A DNA stretch of 64,000 bases from Streptomyces physcomitrii (GTDB lineage: Bacteria > Actinomycetota > Actinomycetes > Streptomycetales > Streptomycetaceae). How positions within the stretch are numbered: the stretch's first letter is position 1; each line of letters starts with the position of its first letter. The notes under the pieces are model-generated. The model was not told the DNA's origin. It saw only the letters and a list, made by a program, of their open reading frames with translations, and ran no database searches. Below, in pieces: positions 34,144 through 42,866 of this stretch. Both the position numbers and the translations under genes were made by a program. The stretch is taken from contig NZ_JAAWWP010000008.1 in the NCBI RefSeq assembly GCF_012273655.1, forward strand, positions 124,001 through 188,000. The letters are read 5' to 3'.

Positions 34144-35460
34144 ATGGGCGTCGCGGGACCCCCCGGGCCGGTGATGGACCGGGACGAGGTGGACCGTGCG
34201 CTGGCGCGACTCGGCGCCGAGCACGAAGCCGTGGAGACCTCGCTCCTTTCGCTGCAGGACCATGCCGGGCGCAGACTGCTCGAAGGCGCCGAGCTGACCG
34301 GCGTCACGGCGGAGCGCTGGGCCGAGGCGGACTCCTCGATCACCCTCCTCTGGTCGTACTTCGACGCCTATACGGCCGCCCTGCACGAGGCCCGCTCGCT
34401 GCGCGCGGGCAAGCGCTGGCTGAGCCAGGAGGCGCTGGCCGAGCTGACCGAGCGGCTGCGCGGCGCCAGTGTGACGGTGCCCGGCGCGACCGGGGCGGTG
34501 GCCGCGCGGCTCACCGGCTCCCAGTCGCTGAGCGAGAGCTTCACCCTGGGGCAGCTCGTCGACCGGATGAACAAGCTGTACGCGCACTCCCTGGACATGG
34601 TGGTCGCCGCGGACGCCGTCTGGTCGGCGCTGCCCGCCCGGATAGACCTGCTCTCCGCGGAGCTCCAGCGCACCCTCAGCCTCGCCAACTCCGTCGGGGT
34701 GCGCCCCGGCGAGCACCCGGCCGGTGACGACCTGGCGCGCATCGCCCGTACGCTCACCAGGCTGCGCGCCCAGGTGATCAGCGACCCGCTGGCCTTCTGG
34801 CAGTCCGCCGGGGGCAGTTCGGCGCCCGGCGGCGGGCGCCCCGACACCGAGCGCTACGACCGCGAGGCGCGTGCCCTGGAGGATGTGCGCCGCGAGATCG
34901 AGGCGGTGCTCGCGGTCCGCCAGGACGCCGAGGCCCGCCTGCACGGGCTGCGCGACGTGCTCTCCCGCGCCGACCGCACCCTCGCCGAGGCCCGCACCGC
35001 GCGCGGCGAGGTGCTCGCCAAGATCGCCGCCTTCGAGGTGCCCGCGGTCTCCGGGCCGCCCACCGCGCTGCACGAGCAGCTGGCGACGGCCGCCGAGTAC
35101 CGCAGGCACGCCCAGTGGAACCGCCTCTCCCCGCTGCTCGACTCCCTGGAGGCCAAGGCGGAGGACGAACTCCTGCGCGCCCGCGAGTCGTTGACCGCGG
35201 TGACCGCCCCGCTGGCGGTGCGGGCGGAGCTGCGCGGCCGCCTGGACGCGTACAAGGCGAAGGTCGCCCGGCTCGGCCACGCGGAGGACCCGCTGCTCCT
35301 GGAGCGCTACGACACCGCTCGCCGGATGCTGTGGAGCGCGCCCTGCGATCTGCGCGCCGCCGAGGCCGCGGTGCGGCGCTACCAGCAGGCGGCGGCCGAG
35401 GCGCTGACGCCGCGGGTCCCCGAACAGGGCGGACCCACCGACTCCAGGGGGGACTCATGA
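34144..35460 (+). CDS. Coiled-coil protein of unknown function in the PknG operon
   Basis: A largely helical, charged protein of 438 residues without a signal or TM helix. Coiled-coil-prone stretches run from about residue 1 to 110 and 235 to 400 (EVDRALARLGAEHEAVETSL, RYDREARALEDVRREIEAVL, AVRQDAEARLHGLRDVLSRA). It matches no domain I know. Its stop overlaps the pknG start (ATGA), so the two proteins are translationally coupled and probably interact. It is absent from the mycobacterial glnX-glnH-pknG operon, so it may be a Streptomyces-specific adaptor linking the sensor to the kinase. ATG at 34144 after GAGGTGAT. Confidence 0.7.
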   Translation: MGVAGPPGPVMDRDEVDRALARLGAEHEAVETSLLSLQDHAGRRLLEGAELTGVTAERWAEADSSITLLWSYFDAYTAALHEARSLRAGKRWLSQEALAELTERLRGASVTVPGATGAVAARLTGSQSLSESFTLGQLVDRMNKLYAHSLDMVVAADAVWSALPARIDLLSAELQRTLSLANSVGVRPGEHPAGDDLARIARTLTRLRAQVISDPLAFWQSAGGSSAPGGGRPDTERYDREARALEDVRREIEAVLAVRQDAEARLHGLRDVLSRADRTLAEARTARGEVLAKIAAFEVPAVSGPPTALHEQLATAAEYRRHAQWNRLSPLLDSLEAKAEDELLRARESLTAVTAPLAVRAELRGRLDAYKAKVARLGHAEDPLLLERYDTARRMLWSAPCDLRAAEAAVRRYQQAAAEALTPRVPEQGGPTDSRGDS

Positions 35461-38003
35461 GCGGACAGTCGTGCCAGCGGCCCGGCTGCCCCGGCGCCTA
35501 CGAGGACATGGGCGGCGGTGAGCTGTACTGCGACACCTGCGGCCTGGCCCCGGTCGTCTCGCCCACCGGCATGGTCAACTCCCCTTCCACGGGGATGACT
35601 TCGGGCGGGGAGGGCGGCCAGGGCTCGGCGGGCAGCTCCCGGTCCTCCGCGCAGTCGGCGCGCTCCTCGCGCTCCTCGCGGTCCTCGACCTCCCGCCGCT
35701 CGGTCTCCGGCCGCCTCTCGCGTTCGGTCTCCGGGCGGAGCTCCTCGCGTTCGGTCTCGGTGCGCAGTTCGGGCACCTCCGGCGCCTCCTCCTCCGGGCG
35801 CGGGCGGCTCGGCGCCGGGCTGGTGCAGGTGCCGGACGTGCCGCGGCCCGATCCGCGCGCGATGGTCCAGCAGAACCCGGAGGTCCCCGAGCGCAAGCGG
35901 TTCTGCTCGCGCAGCGACTGCGGTGCCCCCGTGGGCCGCTCCCGCGGCGAACGCCCCGGGCGCACCGAGGGCTTCTGCACCAAGTGCGGCCACCCGTACT
36001 CCTTCGTGCCCAAGCTCGGTCCCGGCGACATCGTGCACGGCCAGTACGAGGTGGTGGGCTGCCTCGCGCACGGCGGGCTGGGCTGGGTGTACCTCGCCGT
36101 CGACCGCGCCGTCTCCGACCGCTGGGTGGTCCTCAAGGGCCTCCTGGACACCGGGGACCAGGACGCGATGGCGGCGGCGATCTCCGAGCGGCGCTTCCTC
36201 GCCGAGATCGAGCACGCCAACATCGTGCGGATCTACAACTTCGTCGAGCACCTCGACCAGCGCACCGGCTCCCTGGACGGCTACATCGTCATGGAGTACG
36301 TCGGCGGCAAGTCGCTGAAGGAGATCGCCAACCAGCGGCGCACCGCCGGCGGCAAGCGCGATCCGCTGCCGGTGGAGCAGGCCTGCGCGTACGGCATCGA
36401 GGCCCTGGAGGCGCTCGGGCACCTGCACAGCCGCAATCTGCTCTACTGCGACTTCAAGGTCGACAACGCCATCCAGACCGAGGACCAGCTGAAGCTGATC
36501 GACATGGGCGCGGTGCGCCGGATGAACGACGAGGAGTCGGCCATCTACGGCACGGTCGGCTACCAGGCCCCGGAGGTCGCCGAGGTCGGCCCCTCGGTCG
36601 CCTCCGACCTCTACACGGTGGCCAGGACGCTCGCCGTGCTCACCTTCGACTTCCAGGGCTACACCAACGTCTACGCCGACTCGCTGCCCGACCCCGACAG
36701 CATCGCGGTCTTCCGGGGCTACGAGTCCTTCTACCGCCTGCTCGTGCGGGCCACCGACCCCGATCCGGCACGGCGGTTCGCCTCCGCGCAGGAGATGGCC
36801 GAGCAGCTGACCGGCGTCCTGCGCGAGGTCGTCGCGCTCCAGTCGGGGCGGCCGCGGCCCTCGCTGTCCACCCTCTTCGGGCCGGAGACCAAGGTCACCG
36901 ACACCGAGCTGTTCGGCGAGGCCGAGGCGGAGGTCTCCCGGCTCGGCCCGCGCCCGCTCACCGCCGGGCCCGGGCGCAAGCGGGCGGGCGCCGCGCTGCC
37001 GCCGGGCCCCGCCGCGCCCGCGCCGCCCGGCTCGCTGGTGAAGGCGCTGGACACCCCGGCGGCCTCGCTGGCGCTGCCGGTGCCGCGGGTGGACCCCGGC
37101 GACGCCAACGCGGGCTTCCTCGCCGGTCTGATGGCCTCCGCGCCCGCGGAGCTGCTCACCGCCCTGGAGGCGGCGCCGAACCCTTCGCTGGAACTGCGGC
37201 TGCGCGAACTGCGCGCCCGCCTGGAGATGGGCCAACTCGCCCCGGCCGCCGAGTCGCTGGCCCGCCTGGAGAGCGCCCACCCGGACGACTGGCGGGTGGT
37301 CTGGTACCGCGGCGTCGCCGCGCTCGCCACCGGCGACCGCGAGCACGCCGCCCTCTCCTTCGACGCGGTCTACGACGCCTTCCCCGGCGAACCGGCGCCG
37401 AAGCTGGCCCTCGGGGTCTGCGCCGAGGTCCTCGGCCAGCTCGACAACGCCGCCGAGTACTACCGCCTGGTCTGGACGACCGACCCCAGCTATGTCAGCG
37501 CCGCCTTCGGACTCGCGCGGGTGCAGCTCGCCGCGGGCGACCGGCGCGGCGCGGTGGCCACCCTGGAGTCGGTGCCGGAGTCCTCCATCCACTACACGGC
37601 GGCCCGGGTGGCGGCGGTACGGGCCAGACTGCGCCACCGGGTGGGCGCCCCGGAGCCCGCCGCGGGCCCCGGCAACGACGTGCCCTTCCTCACCGAACTC
37701 ACCGCCGCCGCGGGCCAGGTGGAGGCGCTCGACGGCTACGGCCTGGACGCGCTGCGCCGCGAACGCCTGTCCACGGAGGTTCTGGGTACGGCGCTGGACT
37801 GGGTACTCTCCACGGGCCGGAGCGGCGCGGAGGCCGCGGGCGGTGCCCGCACCGTGCTGCTCGGCAGCGAACTGGACGAGCGCGGACTGCGGTTCGGTCT
37901 GGAGCGCTCGTACCGTACCCTCGCCCGGCTCGCGCAGCGGGGTGAGGAGAGGATCGAACTGGTGGAGCGGGCCAACCGCCTCCGCCCCCGGACGTGGGTG
38001 TGA
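35457..38003 (+). CDS. pknG: PknG-type Ser/Thr protein kinase with two zinc ribbons and TPR domain
   Basis: A soluble kinase of 848 residues. The extra N-terminal zinc ribbon uses C6, C11, C25 and C28. A Ser/Arg-rich linker follows (residues 59-118, dense in RSS/SRS), then the rubredoxin-like ribbon with C150, C155, C174 and C177. In the kinase domain the Gly loop is near 201-209 (CLAHGGLGW), the ATP Lys is K227 (VVLKG), the catalytic Asp is D332 in YCDFKVDN, and DMG replaces DFG at 349-351. The C-terminal half is a TPR-like solenoid. These features identify PknG, which in mycobacteria controls 2-oxoglutarate/glutamate metabolism by phosphorylating an FHA protein. It starts inside the stop of the coiled-coil gene and is followed at three bases by the PP2C gene. 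Confidence 0.93.
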   Translation: MSGQSCQRPGCPGAYEDMGGGELYCDTCGLAPVVSPTGMVNSPSTGMTSGGEGGQGSAGSSRSSAQSARSSRSSRSSTSRRSVSGRLSRSVSGRSSSRSVSVRSSGTSGASSSGRGRLGAGLVQVPDVPRPDPRAMVQQNPEVPERKRFCSRSDCGAPVGRSRGERPGRTEGFCTKCGHPYSFVPKLGPGDIVHGQYEVVGCLAHGGLGWVYLAVDRAVSDRWVVLKGLLDTGDQDAMAAAISERRFLAEIEHANIVRIYNFVEHLDQRTGSLDGYIVMEYVGGKSLKEIANQRRTAGGKRDPLPVEQACAYGIEALEALGHLHSRNLLYCDFKVDNAIQTEDQLKLIDMGAVRRMNDEESAIYGTVGYQAPEVAEVGPSVASDLYTVARTLAVLTFDFQGYTNVYADSLPDPDSIAVFRGYESFYRLLVRATDPDPARRFASAQEMAEQLTGVLREVVALQSGRPRPSLSTLFGPETKVTDTELFGEAEAEVSRLGPRPLTAGPGRKRAGAALPPGPAAPAPPGSLVKALDTPAASLALPVPRVDPGDANAGFLAGLMASAPAELLTALEAAPNPSLELRLRELRARLEMGQLAPAAESLARLESAHPDDWRVVWYRGVAALATGDREHAALSFDAVYDAFPGEPAPKLALGVCAEVLGQLDNAAEYYRLVWTTDPSYVSAAFGLARVQLAAGDRRGAVATLESVPESSIHYTAARVAAVRARLRHRVGAPEPAAGPGNDVPFLTELTAAAGQVEALDGYGLDALRRERLSTEVLGTALDWVLSTGRSGAEAAGGARTVLLGSELDERGLRFGLERSYRTLARLAQRGEERIELVERANRLRPRTWV

Positions 38004-38006
38004 GTG

Positions 38007-39425
38007 ATGTCGCAGATCGACCAGCCGGCTGCCGGTGCGAACTGTCCGAACTGCGCGGAGCCGCTGGAGTCGGACGACAGATTCTGCGGTGCCTGCGGGC
38101 TGGACCTCGCGGCGCGCCCGGGCGGGCCCGGCGACCGGCCGACGGTCGCGCTGAGCACCCCGCCGGAGGGCACGGCCGTCCCAGTGCCCGCGGGCAGGGC
38201 CCCGGCCGAGGGCTCGGTGGACTGGCCCGAGGCGCCGGAGGTGGACAGCTCGGACCGTCCCGTGCCGGTGCACCACGGCAGTGAACTGCCCGGCACCGAC
38301 TCCACCGGCATCGCCCTGCCCCGTACCGAGGAGGAGGCCCTGCGCCACGACGCCAGGGCCGGGGACGCCGGGAACCCCGAAAACGCTGCGGACGCCGCGC
38401 ATACCGGGAACCCCGAGAACGCCGCGGACGCCGCGCACACCGGTGGCACCGACTACCCGCTCGCCGCGCCCGCGGCGGCCGATCCGCGGCTGGCCGTGCC
38501 CGCGGCCCCGGAGTCCGGCGGGGGCAGGGCCTGCGTGGCCTGCCGCCTCGGCCGGGTGGACAGTGACGGCTACTGCGAGAACTGCGGCCACGCCCAGCCC
38601 CGCGAACGCGACCACATGGAGCAGGAGTTGGGCGCCGTCGCCGCGGTGAGCGACCGCGGCCTGCGCCACCACCGCAACGAGGACGCCTTCGCCGTCTCCC
38701 GTACCGCCCTGCCGGACGGTTCGGAGGCGGTCGTCGCCGTGGTCTGCGACGGGGTGTCCTCGGCGACCCGGCCCGACGAGGCCTCGCTCGCCGCCTCCCG
38801 CGCGGCCAACGAGACCCTGCTCGCCGCGCTGCCCCGGGGCACCCACCCGCAGCAGGCGATGCACGAGGCGATCCTCGCCGCCTCCGGCGCGGTCAACTCG
38901 CTCGCCGCCCAGGGCGGGGTGCAGGTCGACCAGAACGCGCCCGCCTGCACCCTGGTGAGCGCGGTGATCGCCGGTGAACTGCTCACCGTCGGCTGGGTCG
39001 GCGACAGCCGCGCCTACTGGGTGCCGCTGGACCGTACGGCGCCCTCCGCGCGGCTCACCGAGGACGACTCCTGGGCCGCGCAGATGGTCGCCAACGGGCT
39101 GATGACCGAGGCCGAGGCCTACGCCGACGAGCGCGCCCACGCGATCACCGGGTGGCTCGGCGCGGACGCCTACGAGGTGGAGCCGCACATCGCCAGCTTC
39201 AAGCCCGACCGCCCCGGCACCGTGGTGGTCTGCACGGACGGGCTGTGGAACTACGCGGAGGCCGCCGAGGAGATGGCCCGCGTCCTCCCGGCGGACGCCG
39301 CCGAACGCCCCCTGCACAGCGCCCAGGTGCTCGTCGGGCACGCCCTGGACGGCGGGGGCCACGACAACGTAACAGTGGCGGTTCTGCCGTTCCCGCCCTC
39401 GGCGACGGGGGAAGTATCGGCCTGA
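38007..39425 (+). CDS. PP2C-type Ser/Thr phosphatase with two zinc ribbons
   Basis: A soluble metal-dependent phosphatase of 472 residues. Zinc ribbon 1 (CPNC ... CGACG) begins at residue 13; a second (CVAC ... CENCG) lies just before the catalytic domain. The PP2C motifs are intact: RHHRNEDAF, VCDGVSS (a variant of DGMGG), VGWVGDSRAYW, CTDGLWNY and GGGHDNVTV. The linker holds two exact-length 36-bp repeats (GNPENAADAAHT twice). It follows pknG by three bases and is the obvious opposing activity: it may dephosphorylate PknG targets. ATG at 38007 or GTG at 38004. Confidence 0.92.
   Translation: MSQIDQPAAGANCPNCAEPLESDDRFCGACGLDLAARPGGPGDRPTVALSTPPEGTAVPVPAGRAPAEGSVDWPEAPEVDSSDRPVPVHHGSELPGTDSTGIALPRTEEEALRHDARAGDAGNPENAADAAHTGNPENAADAAHTGGTDYPLAAPAAADPRLAVPAAPESGGGRACVACRLGRVDSDGYCENCGHAQPRERDHMEQELGAVAAVSDRGLRHHRNEDAFAVSRTALPDGSEAVVAVVCDGVSSATRPDEASLAASRAANETLLAALPRGTHPQQAMHEAILAASGAVNSLAAQGGVQVDQNAPACTLVSAVIAGELLTVGWVGDSRAYWVPLDRTAPSARLTEDDSWAAQMVANGLMTEAEAYADERAHAITGWLGADAYEVEPHIASFKPDRPGTVVVCTDGLWNYAEAAEEMARVLPADAAERPLHSAQVLVGHALDGGGHDNVTVAVLPFPPSATGEVSA
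38370..38441. repeat. Two 36-bp direct repeats in the phosphatase linker
   Basis: Units 38370-38405 and 38406-38441 differ at three bases only and encode GNPENAADAAHT twice in the disordered linker between the zinc ribbons. Confidence 0.9.
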
Positions 39426-39488
39426 GGCGCGGGATGTCCGGGCGAAACGGACAGCCAGGTGCCCGGATAACTAGGGGGAGCACGAAGG

Positions 39489-40832
39489 ATGGCGAATTTC
39501 TCGAAGCCGATCGGCCCGCGGTTCTCGGTCGAGGTGTACCAGAACGAGTATCTGCCGGAGGGCGGCCGCGAGGTCAACGCGATCGTCACGGTGACCGCGA
39601 CGGGCGGCGGCACGGTCGGCGGCGCGGTGAGCGCACCGGGGCTGTACGGCGCCGCCGCACCCGACGCCGCGGTGGCGATCATGGTGGACTGCTCGGGCTC
39701 CATGGACTACCCGTCCACGAAGATGCGCGGCGCCCGTGAGGCCACCGCCGCGGCGATCGACACCCTGCGCGACGGGGTGCGGTTCGCGGTGATCGCCGGT
39801 ACGCACGTGGCCAAGGAGGTCTACCCGGGCGGCGGGGCGCTCGCGGTCGCCGACTCCCGTACGCGGGAGGAGGCGAAGGACGCGCTGCGGAGCCTCTCGG
39901 CGGGCGGCGGCACCGCCATCGGCACCTGGCTGCGGCTGGCCAAGGGGCTGCTCACCGGGGCCGAGGCGGCGATCCGGCACGGCATCCTGCTGACCGACGG
40001 ACGCAACGAGCACGAGTCCCCGGAGGACCTGAAGGCCGCGCTCGACGACTGCGCCGGGAGCTTCACCTGCGACGCCCGCGGGGTCGGCACCGACTGGGAG
40101 GTCAAGGAGGTCACCGGCATCGCCTCCGCGCTGCTCGGCTCGGCCGACATCGTCGCCGACCCGTCCGGTCTGCGCGAGGACTTCACGCGGATGATGGAGC
40201 AGGCGATGGGCAAGGAGATCGCGGATGTCGCGCTGCGTCTGTGGACCCCGCTCGGCTCCGAGATCCGCTTCGTCAAGCAGGTCGCCCCGACCGTGGAGGA
40301 ACTCACCGACCGCCGCGCCGAGGCGGGCCCGCGCGCGGGCGACTACCCCACCGGCTCCTGGGGCGACGAGTCCCGCGACTACCACCTCTGTATCGAGGTG
40401 CCGGACGCGGCGATCGGCCGGGAGATGCTCGCCGCCCGGGTCTCGCTGGTGATCACGGAGGCCGACGGCGGCGTCCAGACGCTCTCCCAGGGGCTGGTAC
40501 GCGCGGTGTGGACCGACGACATGGCGGCCTCCACCTCGCTCAACCCCCAGGTCGCGCACTACACCGGCCAGGCCGAGCTGGCGGACGTCATCCAGCGCGG
40601 GCTCGAAGCACGCAAAGCGGGCGATCTGGACGGCGCGACCGCCAAGTTGGGGCGCGCGGTACAGCTCGCGAGCGCCTCCGGGAACGCGGATACGGCCAAG
40701 CTCCTGGCGAAGGTGGTGGACGTGGTGGACGAAGCGACGGGTACTGTGCGACTGAAGGCGAAGGTCGCCGACTCCGACGAAATGACCTTGGAGACCCGGT
40801 CGACAAAGACCGTCCGCGTCAAGAAGTCTTAG
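39489..40832 (+). CDS. von Willebrand factor A-domain protein (MIDAS type)
   Basis: A cytoplasmic protein of 447 residues. The vWA domain begins near residue 55, with the MIDAS motif DCSGSMDYP and later TAIGTWLRLAKG and LLTDGRNEHES, so a divalent-metal-dependent protein interaction is expected. The C-terminal half is beta-rich and ends in a helical RAGDLDGATAKLGRAV-like repeat region. No signal peptide. It lies 63 bases after the phosphatase in the same direction. In phosphosignalling clusters vWA proteins are often scaffolds or phosphorylation substrates; that role here is inferred. Confidence 0.88.
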   Translation: MANFSKPIGPRFSVEVYQNEYLPEGGREVNAIVTVTATGGGTVGGAVSAPGLYGAAAPDAAVAIMVDCSGSMDYPSTKMRGAREATAAAIDTLRDGVRFAVIAGTHVAKEVYPGGGALAVADSRTREEAKDALRSLSAGGGTAIGTWLRLAKGLLTGAEAAIRHGILLTDGRNEHESPEDLKAALDDCAGSFTCDARGVGTDWEVKEVTGIASALLGSADIVADPSGLREDFTRMMEQAMGKEIADVALRLWTPLGSEIRFVKQVAPTVEELTDRRAEAGPRAGDYPTGSWGDESRDYHLCIEVPDAAIGREMLAARVSLVITEADGGVQTLSQGLVRAVWTDDMAASTSLNPQVAHYTGQAELADVIQRGLEARKAGDLDGATAKLGRAVQLASASGNADTAKLLAKVVDVVDEATGTVRLKAKVADSDEMTLETRSTKTVRVKKS

Positions 40833-40946
40833 CGTCGACGCAGTGGCACGGCCGGGAGGACCGGCCACCGGCCACCTGCCGCAGACGACGCGGACGTCCA
40901 CAGGAACCGGCCCGCGGGCCGGAGAAGGAAAGGGGGAGGCGCCACC

Positions 40947-42575
40947 ATGCCGACCTGCCCGAACGGACACCAGTCGGGTTCCGACGACTGGTGCGAGGTC
41001 TGCGGTCACCGCATGGCCGGAGCCGTACCGCCTCCCCCGCCCCCGCCACCACCCGGCGGCACCTACGGCTACCCGCAGCCCGGCGCCGGCTACGGCTACC
41101 CGGGCCCCGGCGGCCCGGGAGGCCCGCCGCCGCCACCCGGCGCGGGGGGTCCGCCGCCGCCTCCCGGCGCGGGCGGACGGCCGCACCTCTCGGCCGTACC
41201 CGACCCGGCCCCCGAGCCCCAGCTGTGCCCGCAGTGCCGCACCCCGCGTGAGGGCGGAGCGCCCTTCTGCGAGGAGTGCCGCTGGAACTTCCTCACCAAT
41301 ACGGCGACTTCGTACACCCCCGCGGCACCCAACTCACCGCTGCCCGGCGGCCCGGGTGGGCCCGGTCAGGGCGGCCACGGCTTCGGCGGGCCCGGCGGCC
41401 CGGGCATGCCTCCCGGCCCGCAGGGGGGCAACCCCTTCCCGCAGCAGGGCCCGCCGCCCGGCCAGGACGCGTACGAGTACCAGGGGTCACGCCCCTCACA
41501 GATGAACCGGCCTGCGGAACCGTTGCCTCAGGGGCCTGGCGGGCCTGGGCCCGGCGGACCCGGCGGACCTGGCGGACCGGGCGGACCTGGCGGGTACGGG
41601 TATCCCGGGCAGGGGGGACCGCAGGGGCCTGGTGGGCCCGGTGGGTTCCCGGGGCCCGATGGTCCTGGGGGATTCCCGGGGCAGGACGGACCCGGCGGGT
41701 TCCCGGGAACGGGTGGGCCGCAGGGGCCCGGCGGTCCCCACGGGCCTGGTGCGCCTGGCGGATTCCCGGGTCAGGGCGGACCGGGCGGGCCCGGGATGCC
41801 TCCGGGCGGGCCGCAAGGGCCTGGCGGTCCCCACGGGCCGGGGCAGAACGGGCCGGGGCAGCAGGGTCCGGGGCAGAACGGTCCCGGTCCCGGTCAGCAC
41901 GGTGGCGGGCCGGAAGGGCCCGGAGGTCCGGGTGGTGGCGGGGCGCCGCAGGCGTTCCAGCAGCCGGGGCCGCCCCCTGCCTTCCCCCAGAGCGGGGACC
42001 GTCAAGGTGGCCCCCAGCCTCAGATGCCTCCAGGCCCGGCCTTCGGCGGCGAGGACGACTGGGTGCTCTCACCGCCCTCGGCCCCCGCGGGTGGCCCCGG
42101 CCCCGAGGGCTGGAACGGCCAGGGCGGCGCCCAGCAGACGCAGCCCCCGCAGGCGTACCCGGCGCCGGGCACCAACTGGTCGATCACCATCGGTCCCGAC
42201 CGCGAGTACTTCATGGCGATGATGCAGCGTTCGGGTCCGGAGGCCGCGGGGCTCAACCTGCCCGCGTACTCCCCCGAACAACAGCGCCCGCTCACCGGCA
42301 ACCAGATCACCATCGGGCGCCGGCGCCACTCGACGGGTGACACTCCGGACATCGACCTGTCGGTGCCGCCGGAGGACCCGGGCGTCTCGCATCAGCACGC
42401 GATGCTGGTGCAGCAGCCGGACGGTTCCTGGGCGGTCGTGGACCAGAACTCCACGAACGGCACCACGGTCAACGGCGGCGAGGAACCGATCCAGCCGTTC
42501 GTCCCGGTACCGCTGCAGGACGGGGACCGGGTGCACGTGGGGGCTTGGACGACGATCCGGGTTCGACGGGGCTGA
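40947..42575 (+). CDS. FHA-domain protein with zinc ribbons and Gly/Pro-rich linker
   Basis: A protein of 542 residues. Two zinc ribbons (CPNG...CEVCG at the N-terminus; CPQC...CEEC near residues 92-111) flank a Pro/Gly stretch. About 250 residues of GGPGGPGG-type low complexity follow. The C-terminal FHA domain starts near residue 450: ITIGRRR, VSHQHAML and NSTNGTTVNGG give the conserved Gly-Arg, Ser-x-x-His and Asn-Gly that bind phosphothreonine. Mycobacterial PknG acts on the FHA protein GarA; this FHA protein, last in the operon, may be a local substrate or reader. It is much larger than GarA, which is probably encoded elsewhere. ATG at 40947. Confidence 0.9.
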   Translation: MPTCPNGHQSGSDDWCEVCGHRMAGAVPPPPPPPPPGGTYGYPQPGAGYGYPGPGGPGGPPPPPGAGGPPPPPGAGGRPHLSAVPDPAPEPQLCPQCRTPREGGAPFCEECRWNFLTNTATSYTPAAPNSPLPGGPGGPGQGGHGFGGPGGPGMPPGPQGGNPFPQQGPPPGQDAYEYQGSRPSQMNRPAEPLPQGPGGPGPGGPGGPGGPGGPGGYGYPGQGGPQGPGGPGGFPGPDGPGGFPGQDGPGGFPGTGGPQGPGGPHGPGAPGGFPGQGGPGGPGMPPGGPQGPGGPHGPGQNGPGQQGPGQNGPGPGQHGGGPEGPGGPGGGGAPQAFQQPGPPPAFPQSGDRQGGPQPQMPPGPAFGGEDDWVLSPPSAPAGGPGPEGWNGQGGAQQTQPPQAYPAPGTNWSITIGPDREYFMAMMQRSGPEAAGLNLPAYSPEQQRPLTGNQITIGRRRHSTGDTPDIDLSVPPEDPGVSHQHAMLVQQPDGSWAVVDQNSTNGTTVNGGEEPIQPFVPVPLQDGDRVHVGAWTTIRVRRG

Positions 42576-42641
42576 GGTTGGGCCCGGGAGGCGGGTTCGG
42601 GGGATCCGGGGGTCCGGTGAGTCCGGCGGATCCGAGGCTCC

Positions 42642-42719
42642 GGTGAGCCCGGTGAGCCCGGTGAGCCCGGTGAGCCCGGTGAGCCCGGTGAGCCCGGTGA
42701 GCCCGGTGAGCCCGGTGAG
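42642..42719. repeat. Minisatellite (GGTGAGCCC), about 8.7 copies
   Basis: Exact 9-bp units run for 78 bases directly after the FHA gene (stop at 42575). Degenerate units extend left to about 42615. Non-coding. Confidence 0.95.
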
Positions 42720-42764
42720 TGGAGCCTAGACGGGAGCGTCGGGGAGTCGGGGCTGCCGGGGGCC

Positions 42765-42840
42765 GACAGGTGACGCCTGACAGATAACAGCTGACGGATA
42801 TTGATATCTGTCATCCGTCATCTGTTACCCGTCACCTGTC
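42765..42840. terminator. Large cruciform-like hairpin between convergent genes
   Basis: Outer arms GACAGGTGACG (42765-42775) and CGTCACCTGTC (42830-42840) are perfect. Inner arms TAACAGCTGACGGAT (42785-42799) and ATCCGTCATCTGTTA (42813-42827) match with one mismatch. The loop contains GATATC. It is strikingly AT-richer than its surroundings and lies between the FHA gene and the convergent methyltransferase gene, so a bidirectional terminator is likely. Confidence 0.75.
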
Positions 42841-42866
42841 ATCTGCCACCAGCCTCCACCCCCACC

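Noticed and set aside
42642..42719. CRISPR array
   Set aside because: Units are 9 bases with no spacers; no cas genes. The same applies to the 15-base array at 28828-28917.
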